From: Pelagicoccus sp. SDUM812003 | Lineage (GTDB): Bacteria > Verrucomicrobiota > Verrucomicrobiia > Opitutales > Opitutaceae | DNA length: 64,000 nt | NCBI RefSeq assembly: GCF_031127815.1 | Contig: NZ_JARXHY010000013.1 | Coordinates: 62,001 to 126,000 of the forward strand | Direction: 5' to 3' | Part shown: positions 26,482 to 34,961 of the stretch, piece after piece | Position numbering within the stretch: the stretch's first letter is position 1 | How the letters are laid out: every line of letters begins with the position of its first letter | The notes under the pieces: generated by a model | What the model saw: the letters and a program-made list of their open reading frames with translations, nothing else | Databases searched by the model: none | What the model was told of the DNA's origin: nothing | Program-made: the position numbers and the translations under genes

Positions 26482-26493
26482 CTTAGTTGGTGA

Positions 26494-28062
26494 TCAAAGA
26501 TTGGGCTTGATGTATCCACCAAGCTGAGACTCGAGATAGGACATGGCTGCCATGACGACGCCGTCCGCCCATGGGCGACCAACGACTTGGAAGCCGATCG
26601 GAACGCCATTGCTGTCGGTGCCACCTCTGATAACTCCGGCGGGATAGCCAGTGACGTTGTAGATCGCGGTGAAGCTGCCTCCCGGATGGGAACGCGTGTC
26701 CAGAGGGTCGCCGATCTCGCTCACCGGGAAACCGCGCACCGGACAGAGCAGAATGTCGTAGTCCTCCATGAAGGTGAGGATTTCGCTCTTTATCTCGTCT
26801 TGAAGCTCCAGCAGCTCGGTTACGCGGGGCATGGGCACCAGCGGGTAGTCGAAGCGACGCGAAGGGCCGGGCACGATGGTGCCGTACCTCTTGGTCAAGC
26901 GCTCCTGCCAGGCATTGCCATCCGCGTTGCGGAGCTCGCTGCGAATGTCGATCGCTTCCAAAATGCGAGGCGGCGTATCCTCGGAAACCGGACAGCCTGC
27001 GTTTTCCATGGCTCTGGCAGCTTTTAGCACGACGTCGCGAACCTCGGACGTCGCCCGCATGCCACCAGCGCCCTGCTGCAGGTAGTAGGCCACGCGAAGC
27101 TTTGAAATATCGACCGTGGACGGATCGGTCATGGGCACGTCGTGGATGATGGCGTCAAGGTGGTCGGGACCGGAGATGATCGGCATCAAGGTGATGATGT
27201 CTTCCACTTTTCGACACATAGGCCCAAGCTGCTGGTAGGAGTCGAACATCCCGCCGTAGTCGACGATGTGGCCAGTGCGCGGGACGCGACCAGTGGTCGG
27301 TTTGAGACCGGCGACGCCATTGGCATGGGACGGAGAGCGAATGCTGCCTCCGAAGTCGCTGCCGATATCGAAACCGGAGCCTCCTGCCGCCACGATCGCT
27401 CCCGCTCCACCGCTGGAGCCGTAGGTGGAGAACTTCGTATTGTAGGGGTTCCGGGACATGCCGAAAAGGATGTTGGAAGTGGTATTCAACCCGGATACGC
27501 CTCCCAAGGTGAATTCAGGCGTATTGGTCTTTCCCAGAAGAATGGCCCCAGCTCCCCGGAGACGAGCCACGGTGGTGGCATCCTTTTCCGGAACGAAATG
27601 AGAGCGTCCCTGTGTTCCTCCCGTGGATACGACTCCTTCGGTGTCTATCGAATCCTTGATGGTCATCGGAACTCCATGCAGAGGGCCCAGCGACTGGCCT
27701 TTGGCGAGCAGCTCGTCGGCCTTTTTGGCCTCATCGAAAGCGCGTTCGAAACAAGGCGTGACCACCGCGTTTATATACGGATTCACTTTATGAATACGAT
27801 CCACGAAAAGCTGAACCGCCTCCGTCGATGAGAGTTGCTTAGACCGAATGAGCGAAGCCAGCTTGGTGGCGGACATGAAATGCAGTTCATCCTCGGGGTC
27901 GTTCGATTCGCGAATACCAGCGACAAGAAGCTTTTCAGGAAGGGGCTTGTACGAAAAAGCCGCTTTGCTCGGCCGTGGGGTGGCGAGCGTGGAGGCGATC
28001 GCTCCAACTCCTAGCGATTTCAGAAAGGAGCGTTTGCTTAGCGAAAGTGGTTCTTGCTTCAT
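26494..28062 (-). CDS. amidase-signature hydrolase AM8 with twin-arginine-like signal
   Basis: Unlike most of the array, this 522-residue protein begins with SLSKRSFLKSLGVGAIA, a KR-type Tat signal, so it would be exported folded. Triad: Lys136 (PMTIKDSIDT), Ser216 (TYGSSGGAGAI) and Ser240 (DFGGSIRSP). The GGSIRSPSHANGVAGLKPTTGRVPRTGH stretch is much closer to classical GatA and fungal-type amidases than the AM4-AM7 group. AM9 is its nearest relative. It is not a glutamyl-tRNA amidotransferase, because it is exported and no gatB or gatC is nearby. Nine bases separate it from AM9. Confidence 0.92.
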   Translation of the reverse strand: MKQEPLSLSKRSFLKSLGVGAIASTLATPRPSKAAFSYKPLPEKLLVAGIRESNDPEDELHFMSATKLASLIRSKQLSSTEAVQLFVDRIHKVNPYINAVVTPCFERAFDEAKKADELLAKGQSLGPLHGVPMTIKDSIDTEGVVSTGGTQGRSHFVPEKDATTVARLRGAGAILLGKTNTPEFTLGGVSGLNTTSNILFGMSRNPYNTKFSTYGSSGGAGAIVAAGGSGFDIGSDFGGSIRSPSHANGVAGLKPTTGRVPRTGHIVDYGGMFDSYQQLGPMCRKVEDIITLMPIISGPDHLDAIIHDVPMTDPSTVDISKLRVAYYLQQGAGGMRATSEVRDVVLKAARAMENAGCPVSEDTPPRILEAIDIRSELRNADGNAWQERLTKRYGTIVPGPSRRFDYPLVPMPRVTELLELQDEIKSEILTFMEDYDILLCPVRGFPVSEIGDPLDTRSHPGGSFTAIYNVTGYPAGVIRGGTDSNGVPIGFQVVGRPWADGVVMAAMSYLESQLGGYIKPNL

Positions 28063-28071
28063 GGTCGTAGC

Positions 28072-29601
28072 TTAAGAATTGAACTCCGCTCCGGTGAGTT
28101 TCGGGGCTTTCCAGCCGCCAAAGGCCTTTTCGATCTCGTACGCGACCGCTAGGACGTTGTCCTCTTTGAAAGGGCGGCCGACGATCTGTAGGCCGATGGG
28201 CATGCCATCCGGGCCTTCACTGGCGCGAACGACCGCCGCTGGCCAACCGGTGACATTGTAGACACGCGTGTAGCCGCCGCCTCCGCTGCTGGAGGTTTCG
28301 TCCAAGCGACGGGAAGGGGAGGCGTTCGCCGGGCAGACGATAATGTCGTATTTGGAAAACCATGACGCCATCTTCGAACGAAAGGCGTCCTGCTTTTCGA
28401 GCAGCGCGGTGAACTCTGGAGTGGAAATGGGTTCTCCGTTGATGCGACGCATAAGACCAGAGGAGGGTTTGCTCGTGCTTGATTTCGCGAGCAGGCGCTC
28501 GAGCCAAGCCCCGCCATCGGCATCGGTGATCTGGTTGCGTAGCGGATAGACGACTTGGTCGCCTCGATGATAGTCTTCGGTCACGCTGGCGACCTTGGGT
28601 TTTAGCAGCTTGACGGCGTCCGCCACCAGTTTACGCGTTTCCGGAGTAGGCGGGGACAGCTCATTGTCGAAATAGTAGGCGACGCGAAGCGTGGAAAGCG
28701 AAACGCCCGAAGGGTCGCCTAACTTAGCCGGTATCACTGCTGCGTCGCGAAAGTCGGGACCGGAGATGATGGGTAGAATGGTGGCGAGGTCTTCCACGTA
28801 GCGAGTGAGCGGGCCCAGCTGCTGATAGGCGTCGAAGGCTCCTCCGTACCCTGGCCAATGGCCGGTTCGGGGCACGCGACCGGTGGTCGGTTTGATGCCG
28901 CAGATGCCATTGGCGTGAGCAGGGCCGCGAATGCTGCCGCCAAAGTCGCTTCCGATATCGAATGCCGATCCGCAGGCAGAAACGATGGCTCCCGCTCCGC
29001 CGCTCGAACCACTGGGGGAGTGGGCGATGTTGTGCGGATTGAAGGTTTGCCCGTAGACGAGGTTAAACGTACCTTTTCCCCCGCCGCCGAGGGTGAATTC
29101 AGGCGTATTCGTTTTTCCGATCAATATGGCCCCGGCAGCCCGCAGACGCGCCACTACGGTAGCGTCTTTGTCTGGAATACGAGTGGCATGGCCGAGTGTT
29201 CCCGCGGTGGATACAACCCCCTCCGTGTCGAGCGAGTCCTTGATGGTGAAAGGAACTCCGTGTAACGGCCCGACTGGGCTACCTGAAGCGATAGCCGCGT
29301 CCGCTTCTTTCGCTTCTACTAGAGCTCGCTCGGGACAGGTGGCCACCACCGCGTTGATGGCTGGGTTTACTTCGCTAATGCGGCTCAGGTAGTCCTGAAC
29401 CAACTCCACGCTTGAAATGCTTCCCGATTTGACCGCCTCAGCGAGCTTGGTGGCTGAGCTTTCGATGGAGAGCCCGCCGTTTTTCGAGCTTGCCGATTTG
29501 ACGATTTGCGGAAAGCCGATGCCGAGGGCGATAGCCCCCAAGCCAGTCTTTTGAAGAAAACGGCGGCGATCGGTATGGTTGTCAGGCGAGAGCGGATACA
29601 T
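28072..29601 (-). CDS. amidase-signature hydrolase AM9 with Tat signal
   Basis: The 509-residue protein starts with DRRRFLQKTGLGAIALGIG, a clear twin-arginine signal. Triad: Lys121 (PFTIKDSLDT), Ser199 (PSGSSGGAGAI) and Ser223 (DFGGSIRGP). It shares with AM8 the segments TNTPEFTLGG, STAGTLGHAT (STGGTQGRSH in AM8) and GRVPRTGHWPGYGG, so the pair arose by duplication. A glycine-rich insert GGGGKGTFNLVYG sits in the pocket region. It lies 28 bases behind AM10. Confidence 0.93.
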   Translation of the reverse strand: MYPLSPDNHTDRRRFLQKTGLGAIALGIGFPQIVKSASSKNGGLSIESSATKLAEAVKSGSISSVELVQDYLSRISEVNPAINAVVATCPERALVEAKEADAAIASGSPVGPLHGVPFTIKDSLDTEGVVSTAGTLGHATRIPDKDATVVARLRAAGAILIGKTNTPEFTLGGGGKGTFNLVYGQTFNPHNIAHSPSGSSGGAGAIVSACGSAFDIGSDFGGSIRGPAHANGICGIKPTTGRVPRTGHWPGYGGAFDAYQQLGPLTRYVEDLATILPIISGPDFRDAAVIPAKLGDPSGVSLSTLRVAYYFDNELSPPTPETRKLVADAVKLLKPKVASVTEDYHRGDQVVYPLRNQITDADGGAWLERLLAKSSTSKPSSGLMRRINGEPISTPEFTALLEKQDAFRSKMASWFSKYDIIVCPANASPSRRLDETSSSGGGGYTRVYNVTGWPAAVVRASEGPDGMPIGLQIVGRPFKEDNVLAVAYEIEKAFGGWKAPKLTGAEFNS

Positions 29602-29629
29602 GAGGAACCTGTGGTTGTGAGGCGTTGGG

Positions 29630-31195
29630 CTAGTAGGAGATTGTTTGCCCTTTCAAGGGCGGAGTGTTTTCGGGAAGTTTCCGATTTTTGGATACCGCTT
29701 CATATCCGGAAGCCAATTTGATCAAGGTAGGCTCGCTGAAGGGACGTCCGAGAAACTCGATGGCGATCGGAAGGTTTTCCTCCGTGAAACCAGCTGGCAC
29801 AAGAAGGCCGGGAAATCCGGTTTGGGAGGAGAGGGCATTGTCACCCTCCCGGTTGCTCCAGCCATCGGCGATCTTCGATGCGGGCAGTGTTTTGAAAGGG
29901 AACACCAAAGCGTCGAGCTGGTACTCGTCCATCAATCGGATCAGGGCTTCGCCCATCATCTCGCGGTTTTTGAGTCTGCTCAGGTAGGGACCGTTGAAGT
30001 CTAGGTCGTCCACTTGATCCCGCTCGCGGAGTCGCTCCAGATGATCCGGGTTGGCGTCGATCATCTCCGTCATGTTTTTGTATCGGGCGTTGGGGCCGAG
30101 ACCGGAAAGGTAGTAGTCGGTGGCCGCTTTCTTTTCCCATGCGGAAACGCGGGTATTGGTAGCGAGGCTAAGCAGCGGCAATCCAGTACTGAGCGGGTCG
30201 ATCACGGTGGCGCCGGCTTCTTCGATCTGCTCGATAGCAGTTTCGATCAAAGCTGTGGCTTCCTCATGGATCTCTCCAGAGCGGAACATATCGCGGAGCA
30301 CCCCGATGCGAGCCCCTTGCAAACCACTTTCGGGATCGACGAACTGGACGTATCCACCTTCTGGAACATGACCGCGGGAGGCCATCGTAACCAGATCCTC
30401 GGGATCGAAGCCAGCGACCGCTTCCAAGGTGGCCGCGAGATCGTAGACGCTGCGGCTCATGGGACCGCCACGCTCGTGGGTGAGGGCGTTCATGATCATG
30501 CCGGTGCGGCTGACCAGACCGAGGGTAGGCGCGAGCCCGACAAGGTTGTTTTCCGAAGTCGGGTTGCGGATGGAAACACCGGTTTCACTGCCGAAGCTGA
30601 CCTGCGCGAAGGCCGCCGCGATGCCAGCTCCCGAGCCTGAGCTCGAGCCGCCGGGAACGTATTCGAGGGCGTAGGGGTTGAGGGTTTGACCGCCGAGCGT
30701 GCTCGCACCCCAGGGAGCGCGGGCGAACCAGTCGTTCATGTTCGTCTTTCCCAGAATGATGCCGCCGTTTTCACGGAGTTTTTTGGCGACCCATCCATCG
30801 CGCCATGGCATGGAACCCTCAAGTCCAACGAATCCAGCTGTGGTCGGCTGCCCTTCGGCATCGAAGAGATCTTTAAGAATAAAGGGAATTCCGTGAATCG
30901 TAGAGCGAGGACCCTTTTCCGCTCTTTCCTTATCCAGTTCGCGAGCGAATTCCAGAGCCTTCGGATCGACGTAGATCATGGCGTTGATCGCGGGGCCTTC
31001 TTTGTCGTACGCTTCGATGCGGTCGAGGTACATTTGCACCAGCTTTTCGGAGGTGAGCGTGCCGGCATCGAAGGCTTTGTTGATATCCTCGATCGTCGCG
31101 TTGGCGAGGTCGATGGATTCGGCCCGTAGCGAGGATGCGGACAAGCCGATTTGAAGGGCGAGAATGAAGGCGAGTGATAGATAGTTTAGACGCAT
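29630..31195 (-). CDS. amidase-signature hydrolase AM10, exported
   Basis: The 521-residue protein has a Sec signal to about residue 25 (SSLRA) and the array signature IDLANATIEDINKAFDAGTL. Triad: Lys108 (PFILKDLFDA), Ser184 (PGGSSSGSGAG) and Ser208 (ETGVSIRNP). The pocket segment TNMNDWFARAPWGASTLGGQ is like that of AM15 and AM12 (SDWFGRP, SDWYTRP), which places it in the second large subgroup of the array. It ends GQTISY and lies 25 bases behind AM11. Confidence 0.92.
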   Translation of the reverse strand: MRLNYLSLAFILALQIGLSASSLRAESIDLANATIEDINKAFDAGTLTSEKLVQMYLDRIEAYDKEGPAINAMIYVDPKALEFARELDKERAEKGPRSTIHGIPFILKDLFDAEGQPTTAGFVGLEGSMPWRDGWVAKKLRENGGIILGKTNMNDWFARAPWGASTLGGQTLNPYALEYVPGGSSSGSGAGIAAAFAQVSFGSETGVSIRNPTSENNLVGLAPTLGLVSRTGMIMNALTHERGGPMSRSVYDLAATLEAVAGFDPEDLVTMASRGHVPEGGYVQFVDPESGLQGARIGVLRDMFRSGEIHEEATALIETAIEQIEEAGATVIDPLSTGLPLLSLATNTRVSAWEKKAATDYYLSGLGPNARYKNMTEMIDANPDHLERLRERDQVDDLDFNGPYLSRLKNREMMGEALIRLMDEYQLDALVFPFKTLPASKIADGWSNREGDNALSSQTGFPGLLVPAGFTEENLPIAIEFLGRPFSEPTLIKLASGYEAVSKNRKLPENTPPLKGQTISY

Positions 31196-31220
31196 AGAAA
31201 TTGTATTGATAATTGAATAC

Positions 31221-32804
31221 CTAGTAGGTGATTGCTTCTCCTGGTAGTGGTGGGGTGCTTTCAGGCGCTTTCCGGTGCTGTGTCGCTTGCTCGTAAGCGT
31301 ATCCCAGTTTGAAGAGAGTGGGCTCGGAGAAAGGGCGACCTAGCAACTCGATGGAGATTGGGAGTCCTTCGGAGTTGAAACCTGCGGGAAGGACGAGGGC
31401 GGGGAGGCCTGTGACGGAGCTGACCGGGTTGTCACGGGGGCCGCGGTCGCCCGTGCCAAGAGGAGGGGCAGTGAGCGACTTGAATGGGTGAACCAGCACG
31501 TCGACCTGATGTTTGTCCATCAGCTCGATGATCATGGTCTTTAGCGTTTCGCGATTCTTGAGACGGGCGAGGTATTCGTCGTCGTACTCCACGTTGCCGA
31601 GTTCGATGGAGCGCAAGTATCGTGGACCCATACCGTCGAGGTATTCGCCAGATTCATACAATTCCTCTAGTGATTTGTAGGGAACCGTGTCGCCCCGCGA
31701 AGCGATGTAGGCGCGATAGGCCTCGTAGAACTCGTGGTTGCTGGCTCGAGCCAGGGGGAAGAATTTGACGATGTCCATCCCGATGGAGAGACCGTCGATG
31801 ACGAGGGCTCCTTGCTCCTGTATCTTTACGATTTCCAGATCGATTAGATCATTGATTTCCTGAAACTGATCGCCTTTGCGGAACAGATCCCGGAAGACCC
31901 CGACCCTTGCTCCTTTGAGCCCCTCTGGATCGAGGAAATCCGTGTATGGCGAATCGGATACGACGCCCAATTGAGCGTGTGTGAAAAGGTCTTCGGCATC
32001 GAAACCGCGCATGTAGCTGGCCATAATGGCGGCGTCTTTGACCGATTTGGCATGGGCTCCCGCCCGGTCCTGCGTATAAGAAATGGCGATCAATCCAGCT
32101 CGACTGATTAGCCCCTGACTGGGAGCGAAGCCGACAAGGCTGTTGTTGGAAGCGGGACTTCGGATAGAGGCACCTGTTTCGGTGGCGATTCCAAGCGTGG
32201 CGAATCCGCAATTGACCGCCACTCCCGGCCCTGCGCTGGAGCCGCCGGGATTGCGAGAGAGATCATAGGGATTGAGGACCTGGCCTCCCAGCGAGCTTAA
32301 GCCTTGGGAACCGCGGTTGAATTCGTCAAGATTGCCCTTGGCCAGAAGAATGGCCCCCGCGTCCTTCAGTTTGCGTACTACAGTCGAGTCGTCGAGTGGG
32401 AAGGTATTGGCAAGTCCGATACAACCGCCCGCGGTGGGGGCATCGATCGTGTCGACCGTATCTTTTGCAACGAAGGGAATGCCATGAAGAGGGGAGCGCG
32501 GCCCGCTCTCGGCCCGCTCCTTGTCGAGTTCCCGGGCCCGTTCGAGGGCGTTTTCAGCGATAGCGATGATCGAATTCACCGCTGGCCCCTTCTGATCGTA
32601 GGCCTCGATGCGGGCAAGGTAGCGTTTAACCAGTTCTTCTGACGTCAACGTACCGGCGTCGAAGGCGGCGTTGATGTCGTCGATGGTCGCGTTGCTCAAG
32701 TCGACGGTTTTCGCGTAAGCGAGGCAAGGAAGCGCCGCGGCGAGAAGGGCGACGGTGAGGAGTCCTTCAGTATTCGACAAATATTTCTGATATTTTGGAT
32801 ACAT
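31221..32804 (-). CDS. amidase-signature hydrolase AM11, exported
   Basis: The 527-residue reading from ATG 32804 overlaps the end of ASP3 by 38 bases, and residues 1-31 form a Sec signal (ALPCLAYA). A TTG eight codons later would shorten the overlap; the ATG is preferred. Triad: Lys114 (PFVAKDTVDT), Ser189 (PGGSSAGPGVA) and Ser213 (ETGASIRSP). The pocket segment GNLDEFNRGSQGLSSLGGQ is shared with AM2 (SNLDEFNSGSSGTSGLGGQ). The overlap with ASP3 suggests translational coupling between an asparaginase-like enzyme and an amidase. Confidence 0.9.
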   Translation of the reverse strand: MYPKYQKYLSNTEGLLTVALLAAALPCLAYAKTVDLSNATIDDINAAFDAGTLTSEELVKRYLARIEAYDQKGPAVNSIIAIAENALERARELDKERAESGPRSPLHGIPFVAKDTVDTIDAPTAGGCIGLANTFPLDDSTVVRKLKDAGAILLAKGNLDEFNRGSQGLSSLGGQVLNPYDLSRNPGGSSAGPGVAVNCGFATLGIATETGASIRSPASNNSLVGFAPSQGLISRAGLIAISYTQDRAGAHAKSVKDAAIMASYMRGFDAEDLFTHAQLGVVSDSPYTDFLDPEGLKGARVGVFRDLFRKGDQFQEINDLIDLEIVKIQEQGALVIDGLSIGMDIVKFFPLARASNHEFYEAYRAYIASRGDTVPYKSLEELYESGEYLDGMGPRYLRSIELGNVEYDDEYLARLKNRETLKTMIIELMDKHQVDVLVHPFKSLTAPPLGTGDRGPRDNPVSSVTGLPALVLPAGFNSEGLPISIELLGRPFSEPTLFKLGYAYEQATQHRKAPESTPPLPGEAITY

Positions 32805-33906
32805 CTTTGGTTTTGGTCAGGGCGAGTTGGAGAAGGATGCGAGCTTTCTCAGGGGGAAGATTGTCGCCAGGGACCACGTTGGCCTCCAGGCGGCGTGGCG
32901 TTTCCTGAACGCGCCCCCCTCGGGTTCGAGCGGTAGCGACGACTACAATGCCAGCTTCCTGAGCACGCTCCACGGCGTCGCTATACCCACTGAGGGAACC
33001 GGCGCCAGTGCCGTCTACGACGATGCCTTCGACACCATTTTCGATGAGGGCGTCGATGAGGAATTCGGCGGCGTCCGAATAGCCGTAGACGATGTGGACC
33101 TTGGGCAAGGTTTCGGGCAGTTCCGAAATGTTGAACTCCGACAGGTAGGTGTGCTTGCGCGTCGGCTCCATGTAGAACTTAACGATATCCGGATCTGCGA
33201 CCCCCATCATGCCCAAGTCGATAGATTGAAAGGTATGAAGGCGATAGGCGCTGGTCTTCGTGACATCGCGAGCGGCGTGGATGCTTTGGTTCATGCATTG
33301 CAGTACGCCTTTGCCGGTAGCCTCAGAGTGGGCTGCTACGCGGACCGCGTTGTACATGTTTACCGGACCATCCCCACTCAGTCCCGTCCATGGACGCTGA
33401 GCTCCCACGAAGACGACCGGTTTCTTGATGTCGACCGTCAGGTTCATGAAAAATGCAGTTTCCGCCATGGTATTGGTCCCATGGGTGACCACGATTCCGT
33501 CAACGCTGTCGTCTGTAGCCAGTTCCTGGAGACGTTTTGCGACCTTCATCCAATGCTGTTCCGTGGGGCCCCGCTGATCACGATCCTCTGGCTGCCGTTG
33601 GTCTTCTGGTGTAACGTTCGCCACGAGCGCCAGTTCTGGAAGAGCGTCGATCCAGCCTTGAGGGTCCACGCGTGGCGCTCCGTAGTTGGTAATGTTGAGA
33701 CGTTCCTTGGCGGTACCGGAAATGGTCCCTCCGAGGGAAACGAGTCGTACATTTGGCAGCTCGGTACCCGGAACCGGGTAGGCGGAAGGAATTTCCTGAG
33801 CTCGGAGAGATAGGCTGCACATGAGCGCTGCCAGGCAGACAGTTGCGGCGCTGCGGGCGAAAGGTTGTATGGCGCGAGCCTTTGTAGTTGAAAGATCAGT
33901 ACTCAT
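32767..33906 (-). CDS. type II asparaginase-like amidohydrolase ASP3, exported, divergent
   Basis: The 379-residue protein is the most divergent of the four. A signal-like hydrophobic segment lies at residues 18-36. The first nucleophile motif reads LVSLGGTISG (Thr61) and the second THGTNTMAETAFFM (Thr144), with Asn145 in place of AnsB Asp90. Lys217 (ARDVTKTS) is conserved. The region that should contain the AnsB Ser58-Gln59 pair is rewritten as a charged insert (PEDQRQPEDRDQRGP), so the substrate pocket differs strongly. ATG 33904-33906 overlaps the end of ASP4 by 11 bases, and its own end overlaps the AM11 start. Confidence 0.87.
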   Translation of the reverse strand: MSTDLSTTKARAIQPFARSAATVCLAALMCSLSLRAQEIPSAYPVPGTELPNVRLVSLGGTISGTAKERLNITNYGAPRVDPQGWIDALPELALVANVTPEDQRQPEDRDQRGPTEQHWMKVAKRLQELATDDSVDGIVVTHGTNTMAETAFFMNLTVDIKKPVVFVGAQRPWTGLSGDGPVNMYNAVRVAAHSEATGKGVLQCMNQSIHAARDVTKTSAYRLHTFQSIDLGMMGVADPDIVKFYMEPTRKHTYLSEFNISELPETLPKVHIVYGYSDAAEFLIDALIENGVEGIVVDGTGAGSLSGYSDAVERAQEAGIVVVATARTRGGRVQETPRRLEANVVPGDNLPPEKARILLQLALTKTKDVSKISEIFVEY

Positions 33907-34939
33907 TGAAGATGCGTTGAATTTCTTTGAGGCTCGAGGTTTTGGTGAGGGCGAGACGCAGGAGAATGCGTGACTTCTGGGGGTTCAGATTGTCGGCGGT
34001 GATATAGCCGGACGAGAAACGCCGGTCGCTTAGCACCACTCGACCTGCTCCTTTGCGGTCGCTGTTTACCACGATGATTCCGGCCGCTTGGGCTTTTTTG
34101 ATTTCGCCGCCAAAGTTCCTCGATCCGCTCGATAAGACGAGACCGTCGATGCCATCTTCAACCAGCGCCGGGATGGGAGCGGCAGAGGCTTCCTGATAAC
34201 CGTAGACAATGTCCACTTTGGGTAGCTCATCCAAGTCCATCACATCGAATTCGCTATTCGCGGTGTGCCTTACCAACGGAGTTCGGTAGAAGACGACGCG
34301 GTCGGAGTCGGTGTATCCGATCGGCCCGATGTCACGCGAGTCGAAGGTCTCCACATGGTAGGTATGCCCCTTGGTGGCGAAGCGGGCGGAGTGGATGGTG
34401 TCGTTGAGCACAATCATAACTCCTTTGCCGACCGCGGTTGGTTCGATGGCGACGCGCGTCGCGTTGTAGAGATTGAACGGTCCGTCGCGGCTCGCCGCCG
34501 TGAACGGACGCATGGCTCCGACGACGATAACCGGTTTTTCGGACTTCACCGTGAGCTGGAGGAAGTAGGCCGTCTCCTCAAGGGTGGTAGTGCCGTGGGT
34601 TACGACCGCTCCTGAAATATCGTCTCTAGCAAGGGTTTCGGTGATCTGCTTTGCGAGGCGAAGATGATGGTCTGCTCCGATGCTGCCACTGCCGACGTTG
34701 CTGATTTCGTGTACCTCCATGATGGCGATATCCTTCAGCTCCGGAAGGTCCGCTAGGAGTTCGGCGGGAGTGACGCGTCCCTCGCCGTATTCCATAAGTT
34801 TCTGACGATGGGCGCCCTTGCTCTGAATGGTACCGCCGGTGGTGAAGAGAGCGACGGTTGGAAGATCTTGAGCGTAAGCGGCCCCGCTAAGAAATGCGAT
34901 GAAGAGGAGCGCGAGTTTGGGAAGGAAGTGATGTTTCAT
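33896..34939 (-). CDS. type II asparaginase-like amidohydrolase ASP4, exported
   Basis: The 347-residue protein has a Sec signal (1-23, SGAAYA). Thr37 lies in FTTGGTIQS, Thr117 in THGTTTLEETAYFL and Lys190 in ARFATKGH. The AnsB Asp90 position is Thr118 and the Gln59 position is Gly85 (NVGSGSI). It ends IQRIFNEY. The stop overlaps the start of ASP3 by 11 bases, so the two are probably co-translated. It follows AM12 by 22 bases. Confidence 0.9.
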   Translation of the reverse strand: MKHHFLPKLALLFIAFLSGAAYAQDLPTVALFTTGGTIQSKGAHRQKLMEYGEGRVTPAELLADLPELKDIAIMEVHEISNVGSGSIGADHHLRLAKQITETLARDDISGAVVTHGTTTLEETAYFLQLTVKSEKPVIVVGAMRPFTAASRDGPFNLYNATRVAIEPTAVGKGVMIVLNDTIHSARFATKGHTYHVETFDSRDIGPIGYTDSDRVVFYRTPLVRHTANSEFDVMDLDELPKVDIVYGYQEASAAPIPALVEDGIDGLVLSSGSRNFGGEIKKAQAAGIIVVNSDRKGAGRVVLSDRRFSSGYITADNLNPQKSRILLRLALTKTSSLKEIQRIFNEY

Positions 34940-34961
34940 ATTCTGAATACGAATCCGAAAA

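Noticed and set aside
26494-29601. AM8 and AM9 as glutamyl-tRNA amidotransferase subunit A
   Set aside because: They resemble GatA in the core but carry export signals, and there are no gatB or gatC neighbours.
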